This document shows, one piece after another, positions 8,461 through 17,391 of a DNA stretch of 64,000 nucleotides (positions within the stretch are counted from its first letter, which is position 1; each line of letters begins with the position of its first letter). Both the position numbers and the translations under genes were made by a program. The stretch spans positions 1 through 64,000 of the forward strand of contig CAYFMP010000011.1 in NCBI GenBank assembly GCA_964344215.1. Direction: 5' to 3'. The notes under the pieces were generated by a model. It was not told where the DNA came from, made no database searches, and saw nothing but the letters and a program-made list of their open reading frames with translations. This stretch comes from CAYFMP01 sp964344215. Its GTDB lineage: Bacteria > Pseudomonadota > Alphaproteobacteria > Rhodospirillales > Casp-alpha2.

Positions 8461-9407
8461 CCTCGGCGCCGGGCTCCTCCGATTCCGTATCGATCATTTC
8501 CTCCGGGAAGCCGGGCGCCAGCAGGTCGACACCCAACGCTTCCTCGAGCCGGCGCACGATGCCTGGCGACCAGGCACGGGACCCGTAACGTTCCTGGCCA
8601 TCCTTGAAGATTTCGAGAACGAGCGGCGCTACCTCGAGGGGAACGCCTAGGCGCTCNNNNNNNNNNGGCCACTTCCTGAAACAGGCTCATGTCCTTGACC
8701 ACCAGGTCCATGGTGAAGTTGATGTTACGGCTGCCGTTCAGGATGACCTGGCTTTCCGTTTCGTGAACGAAGGAATTGCCCGACGAAATGCGGATCGCCT
8801 CGTAGGTGGTGTTGAGGTCCATGCCGGCCATCTTCGCCGTCATCATCGCCTCGCCCAAAGCAACGAGATGGACCGAAGCCAAGTAGTTGGTCACGACCTT
8901 GAGAATGGAAGCCGAGCCGAGCGGCCCGGTGTGGAGGATGCGGCGTCCCATGACCGTGAGTGTCGGCAGGGCTTTCTCGAAGGCGGCGCGTTCGCCTCCG
9001 GCGAAGATCGCGATGTTGCCGGTGGCGGCGCGGTGGCAGCCGCCGGAGACCGGGCAATCTATGGGGTCGGCCCCGCGCTCCGAGACCAGCTCACCCAGCC
9101 TTTTCACTTCGGCCTCGTCCGTCGTGCTCATCTCGCCCCAGACCATGCCGTTCGAAAGGCCGGCGAGAACGCCGTCCTCGGCCTCCATGACGGCGGCCGA
9201 AGCGTCCGGCGACGGCAAGCAGGTGATCACGAAATCGACCGCCTCTGCGAGTGCTTTCGGCGAGTCCGCCCAAGCGGCGCCCTCCGCCAGAAAAGGCTCC
9301 GCCGCTTGCCGGTCGAGGTCGCGTACGGTCAGGTCGATATCGTTGCGCAGCAGGCTGCCGGCCAACTTGCCGCCGACATTGCCCAATCCAATGAATCCAA
9401 CTCTCAT
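8432..9407 (-). CDS. 3-hydroxyisobutyrate dehydrogenase-family NAD(P) oxidoreductase, interrupted by an assembly gap
   Basis: The N-terminal part (9407 to about 8667) is a beta-hydroxyacid dehydrogenase: GFIGLGNVGG Rossmann motif at 4-13, DCPVSGG substrate loop at 117-123, and catalytic lysine K170 in KVVTNYLAS. Ten Ns at 8657-8666 interrupt the gene. Read through as printed, the frame shifts into nonsense. In the next frame the sequence below the gap continues sensibly (ERLGVPLEVAPLVLEIFK ... EVIVEARMAG) and stops with TGA at 8432. I therefore treat this as one intact gene with an unknown number of bases missing. It heads away from the enolase-superfamily gene on the same strand and is probably the last gene of that catabolic operon. 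Confidence 0.85.
8657..8666. other. Assembly gap (10 Ns)
   Basis: Ten consecutive Ns mark a scaffold join inside the 3-hydroxyisobutyrate-dehydrogenase-like gene. The run length is probably a placeholder, because the reading frame does not continue across it as written. Confidence 0.98.
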
Positions 9408-9438
9408 CGAAGCGGTTCCTTCCGTATTGGCCGGGCCG

Positions 9439-10623
9439 TCAAAGCGGCCGGTCGTACATTTCGAGGTGCAGAGCCTTGCCGTCGTAGGGATGCTTCGCCG
9501 CCACCTCTTCGTTCAATTCCACTCCCAATCCGGGCTCGGTCGGCGGAACGACGTAGCCCTCTTCCCAGCGGATCGGTTTCTTCAGGATGTCGGCGTGAAA
9601 GCCGTCCCAGGTCTGAATGCCCTCGAGGATCAGGAAGTTGGGGCTGCAGGCGCTGATCTGTATGTTGGCGGCGCCCTCGATCGGGCCGCAATAGAGGTGC
9701 GGCGCGATCTGGGCGTAATAGGCTTCCGCCATGCCGGCGATTTTCTTGGCTTCGAGAATGCCGCCGACCCGCCCCAACGCCATCTGCAAGATGGCCGCAG
9801 CTTGCGCTTCGAGAACACGGGCGAACTCGTACTTCGTGGTCAATCGTTCGCCGGTGGCGATGGGAATGCTGGTCTGACGGGCGACCCGGGCCATCTCTCC
9901 GACGTTCTCAGGCGGCGTTGGTTCCTCGAACCACAGCGGCTCGTACGGTTCGAGGCGCCTGGCCAGGCGGATGGCGCCGGCCGCTGTGAACTGCCCGTGC
10001 GTGCCGAACAGAAGATCGGCTTTGGCGCCGACCGCTTCGCGAATTTTCCGCACGAACGTCTCGGAGCGTTCGAGGTCGTCAAGCGACGGCTGGCGCCCGT
10101 CGAATACGGTATAGGGGCCGGCCGGATCGAATTTGACCGCCGTGAACCCCTGCGCGACGTATTCGGCCGCCCGTTCGGCGGCAAGGTCGGCATCAACATA
10201 GACGTCTGACCGGTCTCTCTCTTGCGGATAGAGATAGGTGTAGGACCTGAGTTTGTCGTGAACCCGGCCGCCGAGCAGTTCGTAGACGGGCTTGCCGACC
10301 TCCTTGCCGATGATGTCCCAGCAGGCCATTTCGATGCCGCTCAGCACGCCGCCCAACGAGACATCAGGCCGCAGTGTGTAACCGCTACCGTAGACATTTC
10401 TCCAAAGACGCTCGATGTTGAACGGATCGGCGCCGATCACGTGACGTTCGCAGACATCTTCGATCATCCTGGCGACCACGTGCGGCCCGAAAGTCGCCGT
10501 GTAAACCTCGCCGACCCCATCGACGCCGCCGTCAGTCGTCAGCTTCAGAAAAATGAAATAATGCCCCCCGAAATGTGGCGGCGGATTGCCCACTACGTAG
10601 GTCTTCACGTCGGCGATTTTCAT
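9439..10623 (-). CDS. Mandelate racemase / muconate lactonizing enzyme-family dehydratase (enolase superfamily)
   Basis: 394 residues. N-terminal capping domain MKIADVKTYVVGNPPPHFGGHYFIFLKLTTDGG, then a barrel with GIEMACWDIIGKEVGKPVYELLGG, a KFDPAGPY segment, FGTHGQFTAAGAIRLARRLEPYEPLWFEEPTPPEN and ATGERLTTKYEF, which carry the metal-binding acids of the family. The resemblance is to sugar-acid dehydratases and cycloisomerases such as galactonate/galactarate-type enzymes. The substrate cannot be named. It sits between the dehydrogenase (31 bases downstream) and the iron alcohol dehydrogenase (12 bases upstream), in one minus-strand operon. Confidence 0.9.
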   Translation of the reverse strand: MKIADVKTYVVGNPPPHFGGHYFIFLKLTTDGGVDGVGEVYTATFGPHVVARMIEDVCERHVIGADPFNIERLWRNVYGSGYTLRPDVSLGGVLSGIEMACWDIIGKEVGKPVYELLGGRVHDKLRSYTYLYPQERDRSDVYVDADLAAERAAEYVAQGFTAVKFDPAGPYTVFDGRQPSLDDLERSETFVRKIREAVGAKADLLFGTHGQFTAAGAIRLARRLEPYEPLWFEEPTPPENVGEMARVARQTSIPIATGERLTTKYEFARVLEAQAAAILQMALGRVGGILEAKKIAGMAEAYYAQIAPHLYCGPIEGAANIQISACSPNFLILEGIQTWDGFHADILKKPIRWEEGYVVPPTEPGLGVELNEEVAAKHPYDGKALHLEMYDRPL

Positions 10624-10635
10624 GTGCGCACCCTC

Positions 10636-11808
10636 TCAGACCATCGCCATAACCGCATCGGCGAATCGGTCGATATCGGCGTCCTCCACCTTGCGGGTGG
10701 TCGCCTCCCGCATGAACCGGGTTTCGGGCGCCCGCATCTCTGCGGCGAGATCGCCGGCGCCGAACGCCTTGAACGCCGCCGGGAGTCTGCGCTCGACCCC
10801 GCATCGGGTGAGCAGCCCGGAATACCAATCGGCGAATGGATCGGCCCCGCCATTCAAGCCGCACGCAGCGGCGGCGGCGGCGGCGATCGACCCGTCGTCC
10901 GTTTCCGACTCCCAGGCGAGCACCGTTTCCAGGCCGAGCGCCGTCGCCAGACCGTGGTGGATCGGCGCCAGCGCGGCCAGAGCATGCGAAATGTTGTGGG
11001 CCATGCCGGTTCCGCAGTTGTCGATGGCGATGCCGGCGTAGGCAGAACCCAGAAGCATGTCGCTGCGGGCATCGATGTCGAAGGGGTCGGCGACGGCCTT
11101 CTCGAGAGCTCCCGATATCAAGGAGAGCGCACGGTGCGCGTAAAGATCGTTGGCAGCGTGACGACGCATGTTGGTGCAGGTTTCGAAGGCATGGACGAAT
11201 GCGTCAAATCCGGTCCATGCCGTCAGATAAGGCGGCAGCGTCGTCGTCAGCTCCGGGTCGAGGATGACCCGGTCGGGTTTGGTCTCCGAGCCCCAAACCC
11301 AGACCTTCCTGCCGGCAGTGTTGGTGAAGATGTTGGTCGACGAGAGTTCCGACCCGGTGCCGGCTGTAGTCGGAATACAGATCTTCGGGACCGAAATGCG
11401 GGGCAACGGATCGCCGTTCATAGCGAAGGCGGCGGGGCTCTTGCCCGTTCTTGCAACGGTAGCGGCGACTTTACCGATGTCCATGGCCGATCCGCCGCCG
11501 AGGCTAATGACCAGGCCGGCGTTCTCCTGGCGGACAAAATCGGTTGCCGCTTCGAGTTGCGCCTGCTTGGGCTCGCCCGCAAAATCCGAGAACACGCCGA
11601 CGGTGGCGCCACTGTTCCGTAGCGCGGCAGCGACCGGTTCGGCGGCCCCCAACTCGACGATACCGCCATCGATGATCAGGACGATCGACTTGTCCGTCTC
11701 TCCAATTTCAGCGGCATCCCCGGCGATAGCTCGCGAACGGCCCGATCCGAAATGAATCTCGGGAATAGGCCTGAGGGAGAAGGCCGGATTGTTCTGTGCC
11801 GTCGTCAT
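10636..11808 (-). CDS. Iron-containing alcohol dehydrogenase
   Basis: 390 residues from the ATG at 11808. The frame is open upstream to 12084, but that extension is Arg-rich and lacks family similarity, and an accGAGGcg site precedes 11808. Features: an N-terminal nucleotide domain with SLGGGSAMDIGKV, the TAGTGSELSSTNIFT metal/cofactor motif, and the C-terminal metal-ligand region with GTGMAHNISHALAALAPIHHGLATAL. Enzymes of this group oxidise alcohols, lactaldehyde, maleylacetate or hydroxy acids using NAD and a divalent metal. It is first in the operon with the enolase-superfamily and beta-hydroxyacid dehydrogenase genes. Confidence 0.9.
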   Translation of the reverse strand: MTTAQNNPAFSLRPIPEIHFGSGRSRAIAGDAAEIGETDKSIVLIIDGGIVELGAAEPVAAALRNSGATVGVFSDFAGEPKQAQLEAATDFVRQENAGLVISLGGGSAMDIGKVAATVARTGKSPAAFAMNGDPLPRISVPKICIPTTAGTGSELSSTNIFTNTAGRKVWVWGSETKPDRVILDPELTTTLPPYLTAWTGFDAFVHAFETCTNMRRHAANDLYAHRALSLISGALEKAVADPFDIDARSDMLLGSAYAGIAIDNCGTGMAHNISHALAALAPIHHGLATALGLETVLAWESETDDGSIAAAAAAACGLNGGADPFADWYSGLLTRCGVERRLPAAFKAFGAGDLAAEMRAPETRFMREATTRKVEDADIDRFADAVMAMV

Positions 11809-12246
11809 TCGCCTCGGAGCCCCCGACACGTCCAGCCTCAGTGGGTAGGCTAAAGGGTAACGTAAACCCGAGCAGGAGGGCGTGGCAATCGCTTGTATTC
11901 GACAAGGAAGAATGCTGTCGAAAGACAGCGCATCCGGCAGAATCCAAAGGTGTGATCTCCGCCTTCGAACCCGAGGGAATACCCAATAGACCTCGGGGAT
12001 TCTCCCGCCAACCCGCCGACCTCCATTCAGATTTCCGAGAACGGATCGTGTCTTCCTCGGCGATCCGATAGACGGACGCAGCACCTAACCCGCAAAGTCT
12101 AAGCGTATTGTTCGGTTACCGGGTGGTTTGTTGCGTGAAACACAGAATTCGCGCATCATGATAAGGGCCTGCCGCCATTACGAACAAATAAAAGAAATAC
12201 CATCGACGGCACAGATGAATCGATTCGAGCACGAGGGAGAAAAATC
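11809..12246. promoter_or_regulatory. 438-base divergent intergenic region of the catabolic locus
   Basis: This separates the minus-strand dehydrogenase operon from the plus-strand ABC transporter operon and must hold both promoters. I see a small stem-loop at 11914-11929 (GCTGTC, GAAA loop, GACAGC). The last 60 bases are AT-rich and end in a GAGGGAGAA ribosome site for the binding-protein gene. No regulator gene is adjacent, and I cannot place either promoter with confidence. Confidence 0.5.
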
Positions 12247-13833
12247 ATGTCAGAGAAGAAGGAACTTGAACACCTGCTGATTAGCAGCGCCATTAGTCGG
12301 CGGGATTTTATGGGCCGAGCCGCGGCCCTCGGCATCGGCACGGCCCTGGCCTCGTCCATGTGGGCTGGATCTGCTCACGCCGCAAAGAAGGGAGGCCGGC
12401 TTCGTCTTGGCATTGGTCAGGGCTCAACGTCTGATAGCCTCGATCCGGCAACCTATCTCGACACCTATATGCAAACCGTCGGTTCGGGAGCGCTCCGCAA
12501 CAATCTGACCGAGATCGACAACACGGGTAAATTGGTACCAGAATTGGCCGAGTCGTGGGACACCAGCGACGCCAAGTCTTGGGTGTTCAACATCCGCAAG
12601 GGCGTGGAGTTTCATAACGGCAAGACGCTCGACGCCGACGACGTGATCGCGTCGATCGCCCACCACAGAGGAGAGGATTCCAAGTCCGCGGCAAAGGGCA
12701 TCCTGAAGGCGATAAAAACCATCAAGGCCGACGGCAAGAACAAGGTGGTCATCGATTTGGACGCGCCGAACGCCGACTTCCCGTTTATCGTATCCGACTA
12801 TCACATCGGCATCATGCCGGCCAAGGACGGCGTCGTGGAATGGAAATCGGGCGTCGGCACCGGCGGCTACACGCTGGAGAACTTCGAGCCCGGTATCCGC
12901 GCCTTGCTGAAGCGCAACCCCAACTACTGGAAGCAGGGCCGCGCCCACTTCGACGAGGTCGAGGCGCTGGTCATCGCCGACGTCAACGCCCGCACCAACG
13001 GCCTGAAAACCGGCGAGATCGACGTTATGAACCGCTGTGAACTGAAGACGGTTCACTTGTTGAAACGGACTCCGGGTCTCAGGGTCGAGGAGTATACGGG
13101 CACCCAACACTATACCTTCGCCATGCTTACCGACGTGGCGCCCTTCGACAGCAACCACGTCCGCATGGCCCTGAAGCTGGGCCTTGATCGCGAACAGATG
13201 CTGAAGACGGTGTTGCGTGGGCATGGAGCGCTCGGCAACGACCATCCGATTTCGACAGCCAACCGCTATCACGCCTCGGAGCTACCGCAACGCAAATACG
13301 ATCCAGACAAGGCCAAGTGGCACCTCAAGCAGGCCGGCATGTCGAGCGTCAAGGTCGAACTGAGTGCTGCCGACGCCGCTTTCGCGGGCGCCGTTGACGC
13401 CGCCGTGCTCTACAAGGAAAGCGCCGCCAAGGCCGGTATCGAGATAAACGTCATCCGCGAACCCAACGACGGTTACTGGTCGAACGTCTGGCTCAAGAAG
13501 CCCTGGTGCGCCGTTTACTGGGGTGGTCGGCCGACTGAGGACTGGATGTTCTCGACCGCCTACGCCAAGGGAGTTCCCTGGAACGATACCCATTTCGATC
13601 ACGACCGTTTCAACGAACTCCTGGTTGCCGCCCGTGGCGAACTGGACGAAGGAAAACGCCGTGGCATGTACGTCGAGATGCAAAGGATCGTCAGCGACGA
13701 AGGCGGTGTCGTGGTTCCGTTGTTCGCCAACTACGTCATGGCCATGTCCGATAAGGTCAAGCACGAGAAGAACGTCGCGGCCAACTGGGATCTCGACGGC
13801 TTCAAAGCGGTTGAAAGGTGGTGGTTCGGATAA
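12247..13833 (+). CDS. Peptide/opine-type ABC transporter substrate-binding protein (SBP family 5)
   Basis: 528 residues. A twin-arginine signal SRRDFMGRAAALGIGTALASS (R18, R19) is followed by hydrophobic residues ending AHA. The mature protein shows family-5 traits: LDPATYLDTYMQTVGSGALRNNLTEID, LVPELAESWDTSDAKSWVFNIRKGVEFHNGKTLDADDV, and the late VVVPLFANYVMAMSDKV. Such proteins bind oligopeptides, opines or similar small molecules in the periplasm. It leads an operon with two permeases and a double ATPase. The neighbouring catabolic enzymes suggest the ligand is a carbon source broken down by them, but it cannot be named. Confidence 0.92.
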   Translation: MSEKKELEHLLISSAISRRDFMGRAAALGIGTALASSMWAGSAHAAKKGGRLRLGIGQGSTSDSLDPATYLDTYMQTVGSGALRNNLTEIDNTGKLVPELAESWDTSDAKSWVFNIRKGVEFHNGKTLDADDVIASIAHHRGEDSKSAAKGILKAIKTIKADGKNKVVIDLDAPNADFPFIVSDYHIGIMPAKDGVVEWKSGVGTGGYTLENFEPGIRALLKRNPNYWKQGRAHFDEVEALVIADVNARTNGLKTGEIDVMNRCELKTVHLLKRTPGLRVEEYTGTQHYTFAMLTDVAPFDSNHVRMALKLGLDREQMLKTVLRGHGALGNDHPISTANRYHASELPQRKYDPDKAKWHLKQAGMSSVKVELSAADAAFAGAVDAAVLYKESAAKAGIEINVIREPNDGYWSNVWLKKPWCAVYWGGRPTEDWMFSTAYAKGVPWNDTHFDHDRFNELLVAARGELDEGKRRGMYVEMQRIVSDEGGVVVPLFANYVMAMSDKVKHEKNVAANWDLDGFKAVERWWFG

Positions 13834-13868
13834 GTTCCCGCTTCACCTACCGCTAGAGCAACCGAAAG

Positions 13869-14825
13869 ATGAACAGGCTCGTCGTCATCGTAGCCCAGCG
13901 CCTCGGCCTTGGCGCGCTGACGTTGATCGTCGTCTCCCTGATTATCTTTTTGGGCGTTGAAGCTCTGCCCGGGGATCTCACCGAAGCGATTCTCGGGCAG
14001 GGCGCCACGCCGGAAACAGTCGCTGCCTTTCGCCGTGAACTCGGTCTCGACCTACCGCCTCATACCCGCTACCTGAATTGGCTGGGTAATTTCCTACAGG
14101 GCGAGATGGGGAACTCGTTGGCCAACAACCGGCCGATTTCCGATCTGCTTGTCGTCCGCTTGTCCAACACGCTGTTCTTGGCTGCCATGGCGGCGGTTAT
14201 TGCGGTGCCGCTGTCGGTTGGCCTCGGCATTCTGGCCGCCCTCTATCGCGAATCCTGGTTCGACAAAAGCATCTCGATGGCGACTCTGTCGACCATCTCG
14301 TTTCCAGAATTCTTCATCGGTTATATCTTGATCGCCCTGCTGGCGGTCGAGTTCCGGGTGTTTCCGAGCATATCGACGATTGCTCCCGACATGCCCTTAT
14401 GGAAACAGGCCTATTCGACTGCCTTGCCGGCGATCACCCTGACCTTCGTGGTAACTGCGCACATGATGCGGATGACCCGGGCCGCTATCGTCAACCTGCT
14501 GATGAGTCCCTATATCGAGATGGCAACGCTCAAGGGGTTGTCGCGAAGCCGGGTAATCGTCTGGCACGCCCTTCCCAACGCCTTGTCGCCAATCATCAAC
14601 GTCATCATCATCAATCTCGCGTATCTCGTGGTCGGCGTCGTCGTTGTCGAAGTTGTATTCGTCTATCCGGGGCTCGGACAACTGCTCGTCGATTCGGTTT
14701 CCACACGCGATCTGCCGGTCGTGCAGGCCTGCGCCCTGGTCTTCGCCGGAACTTACGTCCTCTTGAACCTAACCGCCGACATCCTGGCGATCATCTCCAA
14801 TCCCCGAATGTTGCATCCGAAATAG
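13869..14825 (+). CDS. ABC transporter permease (DppB/OppB type)
   Basis: 318 residues. An N-terminal membrane segment (about 9-30) is followed by the BPD transport domain with five further segments. The EAA-type coupling loop reads YIEMATLKGLSRSRVIVWHALPNALSPIINV. It starts 35 bases after the binding-protein gene and 12 bases before the second permease gene. It forms the membrane channel together with the next gene product. Confidence 0.93.
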   Translation: MNRLVVIVAQRLGLGALTLIVVSLIIFLGVEALPGDLTEAILGQGATPETVAAFRRELGLDLPPHTRYLNWLGNFLQGEMGNSLANNRPISDLLVVRLSNTLFLAAMAAVIAVPLSVGLGILAALYRESWFDKSISMATLSTISFPEFFIGYILIALLAVEFRVFPSISTIAPDMPLWKQAYSTALPAITLTFVVTAHMMRMTRAAIVNLLMSPYIEMATLKGLSRSRVIVWHALPNALSPIINVIIINLAYLVVGVVVVEVVFVYPGLGQLLVDSVSTRDLPVVQACALVFAGTYVLLNLTADILAIISNPRMLHPK

Positions 14826-14837
14826 GCGGGGGATCAA

Positions 14838-15668
14838 ATGGGCATTTTAAACGAACTGAGAAAAGCGCCGTTCAGCGCCCAGATGGGGATCGTGATCATC
14901 GCTTTCTACATCATTGTGGCTGTCTTCGCACCGATCATCGCACCGTATGGCGAGACGAAGGTGGTCGCCGACGTGTGGATGCCGTTCAGTTCCGAGACCC
15001 TGCTGGGAACCGATCAGCTGGGCCGCGATTTGTTCACGCGATTGCTCTATGGGGCCCGCAACACCATCTCGATCGCCTTCATAACGACGGTGTTGTGCTT
15101 CGTCATCGGCATTGTCGGAGGATTCTTGGCCGCCACCGTCGGCGGCTGGGTCGATCAGGGTTTGAGCCGCGTCGTCGATATCATCATGTCGATCCCGACC
15201 CTGATCTTCGCGCTGATGATCCTGTCCGTCACCGGCACCTCGATACCGATCCTCATCGTTGTCATCGCGATCCTCGATTCGACCAGGGTCTACCGCCTGT
15301 CCCGTGCCGTCGCCATGGATGTGGAGGTCATGGATTATGTCGAGGTGGCGCGTCTCAGGGGCGAGGGCATCATATACATCATGCGACACGAGATCCTGCC
15401 CAATACGCTGGCGCCGTTGGTTGCCGAGTTCGGGCTGCGGTTCTGCTTCGTGTTCCTGTTCATCAGCGCGCTCAGCTTCTTGGGGCTTGGAATTCAACCG
15501 CCGCTCGCTGACTGGGGCGGCATGGTACGAGAGAACGCCGGCGCTATCACATTCGGGATCATGACACCGCTATTGCCGGCGGCCGCCATCGCCATCTTGA
15601 CCATCGGCGTCAATCTGGTCGTCGATTGGTTCCTCCACAAGACCGCGGGGCTCAGGGATGAGATATAG
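14838..15668 (+). CDS. ABC transporter permease (DppC/OppC type)
   Basis: 276 residues with an N-terminal segment (about 17-36), the characteristic LLGTDQLGRDLFTRLLYGARNTISIAF region, and the coupling loop DYVEVARLRGEGIIYIMRHEILPNTLAPL. It is the second channel subunit of the transporter. A GGGGGATCAA site precedes the ATG. Confidence 0.93.
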   Translation: MGILNELRKAPFSAQMGIVIIAFYIIVAVFAPIIAPYGETKVVADVWMPFSSETLLGTDQLGRDLFTRLLYGARNTISIAFITTVLCFVIGIVGGFLAATVGGWVDQGLSRVVDIIMSIPTLIFALMILSVTGTSIPILIVVIAILDSTRVYRLSRAVAMDVEVMDYVEVARLRGEGIIYIMRHEILPNTLAPLVAEFGLRFCFVFLFISALSFLGLGIQPPLADWGGMVRENAGAITFGIMTPLLPAAAIAILTIGVNLVVDWFLHKTAGLRDEI

Positions 15669-15689
15669 AAGCAGCCCGCAACCGCGAGA

Positions 15690-17312
15690 ATGCCGACCGT
15701 GAGCAGACTCCTGACCATGACCGGGCTCACGATCGAGGGCCAGACGGACGAAGGCTGGGTCGAGATCGTTCACGGGGTCGACGTCCACCTGGACCGCGGC
15801 GAAGTGCTCGGCCTGATCGGCGAATCCGGTGCCGGGAAGTCGACCATCGGTCTTGCCGCCATGGGGTTCGCCCGCCCCGGCTGCCGGATAACCGGCGGCT
15901 CCATCGTTTTTGACGATATGGAACTGACAACGGCATCGGACGAAGAACTGCGGCAGTTGCGCGGACTGCGGATCGCTTACGTCGCCCAGAGCGCCGCCGC
16001 TTCGTTCAATCCGGCCCATCGTCTGGTTTTTCAGTATGCCGAGGCGCCGGTTCAGCACGGTGTCATGTCCTTCGAACAGGCCGAAAGAGAAGCGGTCGAG
16101 ATTTACGACCGGCTCGAACTGCCCGATCCGGAGAACATCGGATATCGCTTTCCGCACCAGGTCTCCGGCGGTCAGCTGCAGCGCGCCATGACGGCGATGG
16201 CGATGTCGTGCAAACCGGACCTGATTGTCTTCGACGAACCGACGACGGCCCTCGATGTGACCACCCAGATCGAAGTCCTGGCGGCCATCAAGCACATCGT
16301 TCACGAATTCAATACGGCAGCCATCTACGTCACCCACGATCTGGCCGTGGTTGCCCAGATGGCCGACCGCATCATGGTACTACGCTACGGCGATCTGGTC
16401 GAAGAAGAGGACACCCGCGACATGCTGACGGAGCCGAAGGAGGAATATACCCGCCAGCTGCTGTCGGTCCGTACTTTCCGCAAGCCGCAGACCGAGGTGG
16501 CGAAAAAGGAAGCGCCACTGTTGAGGGTTTCCGGGCTCAACGCCTATTATGGCGATTTCCACGTGCTTAAGGATCTCAACGTCGACGTTCACCGTGGCAA
16601 GACCATGGCTGTGGTCGGCGAGTCGGGCAGCGGCAAGAGCACCTTGGCCCGGGCCATCACCGGGCTGCTGCCACCGACTGCCGGCGAGGTTGTCTATGAC
16701 GGCACGGTCCTGCCGGGGTCTTACAAGGCGCGCAACAAGGACCAGCTCCGCCGCATGCAGATGATTTATCAGATGCCGGATACGGCCCTCAATCCGCGTC
16801 AGAAGATCAGCGAAACCATCGGGCGCCCCTTGTCCTTCTATTTGGGGATGAACCGCGCCGCCCGCGACAAGCGCGTTGCCGAGCTTCTCGAGATGATCGA
16901 GTTGCCGGGAGAGTTCGCCGAACGCTTCCCGTCCGAGCTTTCCGGCGGTCAGAAGCAGCGCATCTGCATCGCCCGGGCATTGGCGGCCGAACCCGACCTG
17001 ATCATCTGCGATGAGGTCACTTCGGCCCTCGATGAATTGGTTTCCGAGGAGATACTCAAGCTCTTACAGAGCCTGCAGGATGAATTGCGCGTTACGTACC
17101 TGTTCATCACCCACGACTTGGCGACCGTGAAGGCGATCTCCGACGAGATCATCGTTATGTTGGAGGGCGAGATCGTCGAACAGGGACCGAAGGCGGAGGT
17201 TTTGACTCCGCCCCATCACGATTACACGAAACTCCTACTTTCGTCGGTGCCGGAGATGAACCCCGATTGGCTCGATAACGTCCTGGCCGAACGCAACGAG
17301 ATGACGGGCTAA
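15690..17312 (+). CDS. Double ATP-binding subunit of the peptide-type ABC transporter (DppD-DppF fusion)
   Basis: 540 residues with two complete ATPase domains. First: Walker A GESGAGKST (about 46), signature SGGQLQRA, Walker B LIVFDEPTTALD. Second, from about 275: Walker A GESGSGKST, signature SGGQKQRI, Walker B LIICDEVTSALD. Most Dpp/Opp systems use two separate ATPases; the fused form is common in alphaproteobacteria. It powers the two permeases just upstream. Confidence 0.93.
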   Translation: MPTVSRLLTMTGLTIEGQTDEGWVEIVHGVDVHLDRGEVLGLIGESGAGKSTIGLAAMGFARPGCRITGGSIVFDDMELTTASDEELRQLRGLRIAYVAQSAAASFNPAHRLVFQYAEAPVQHGVMSFEQAEREAVEIYDRLELPDPENIGYRFPHQVSGGQLQRAMTAMAMSCKPDLIVFDEPTTALDVTTQIEVLAAIKHIVHEFNTAAIYVTHDLAVVAQMADRIMVLRYGDLVEEEDTRDMLTEPKEEYTRQLLSVRTFRKPQTEVAKKEAPLLRVSGLNAYYGDFHVLKDLNVDVHRGKTMAVVGESGSGKSTLARAITGLLPPTAGEVVYDGTVLPGSYKARNKDQLRRMQMIYQMPDTALNPRQKISETIGRPLSFYLGMNRAARDKRVAELLEMIELPGEFAERFPSELSGGQKQRICIARALAAEPDLIICDEVTSALDELVSEEILKLLQSLQDELRVTYLFITHDLATVKAISDEIIVMLEGEIVEQGPKAEVLTPPHHDYTKLLLSSVPEMNPDWLDNVLAERNEMTG

Positions 17313-17391
17313 AGCGATTCGCATCGAGAGAACGCCGCGCTTTGCAGGACTGAGCTTTGGCCTCGTTTTGGGGAGAGAGAACCGAGTACCA

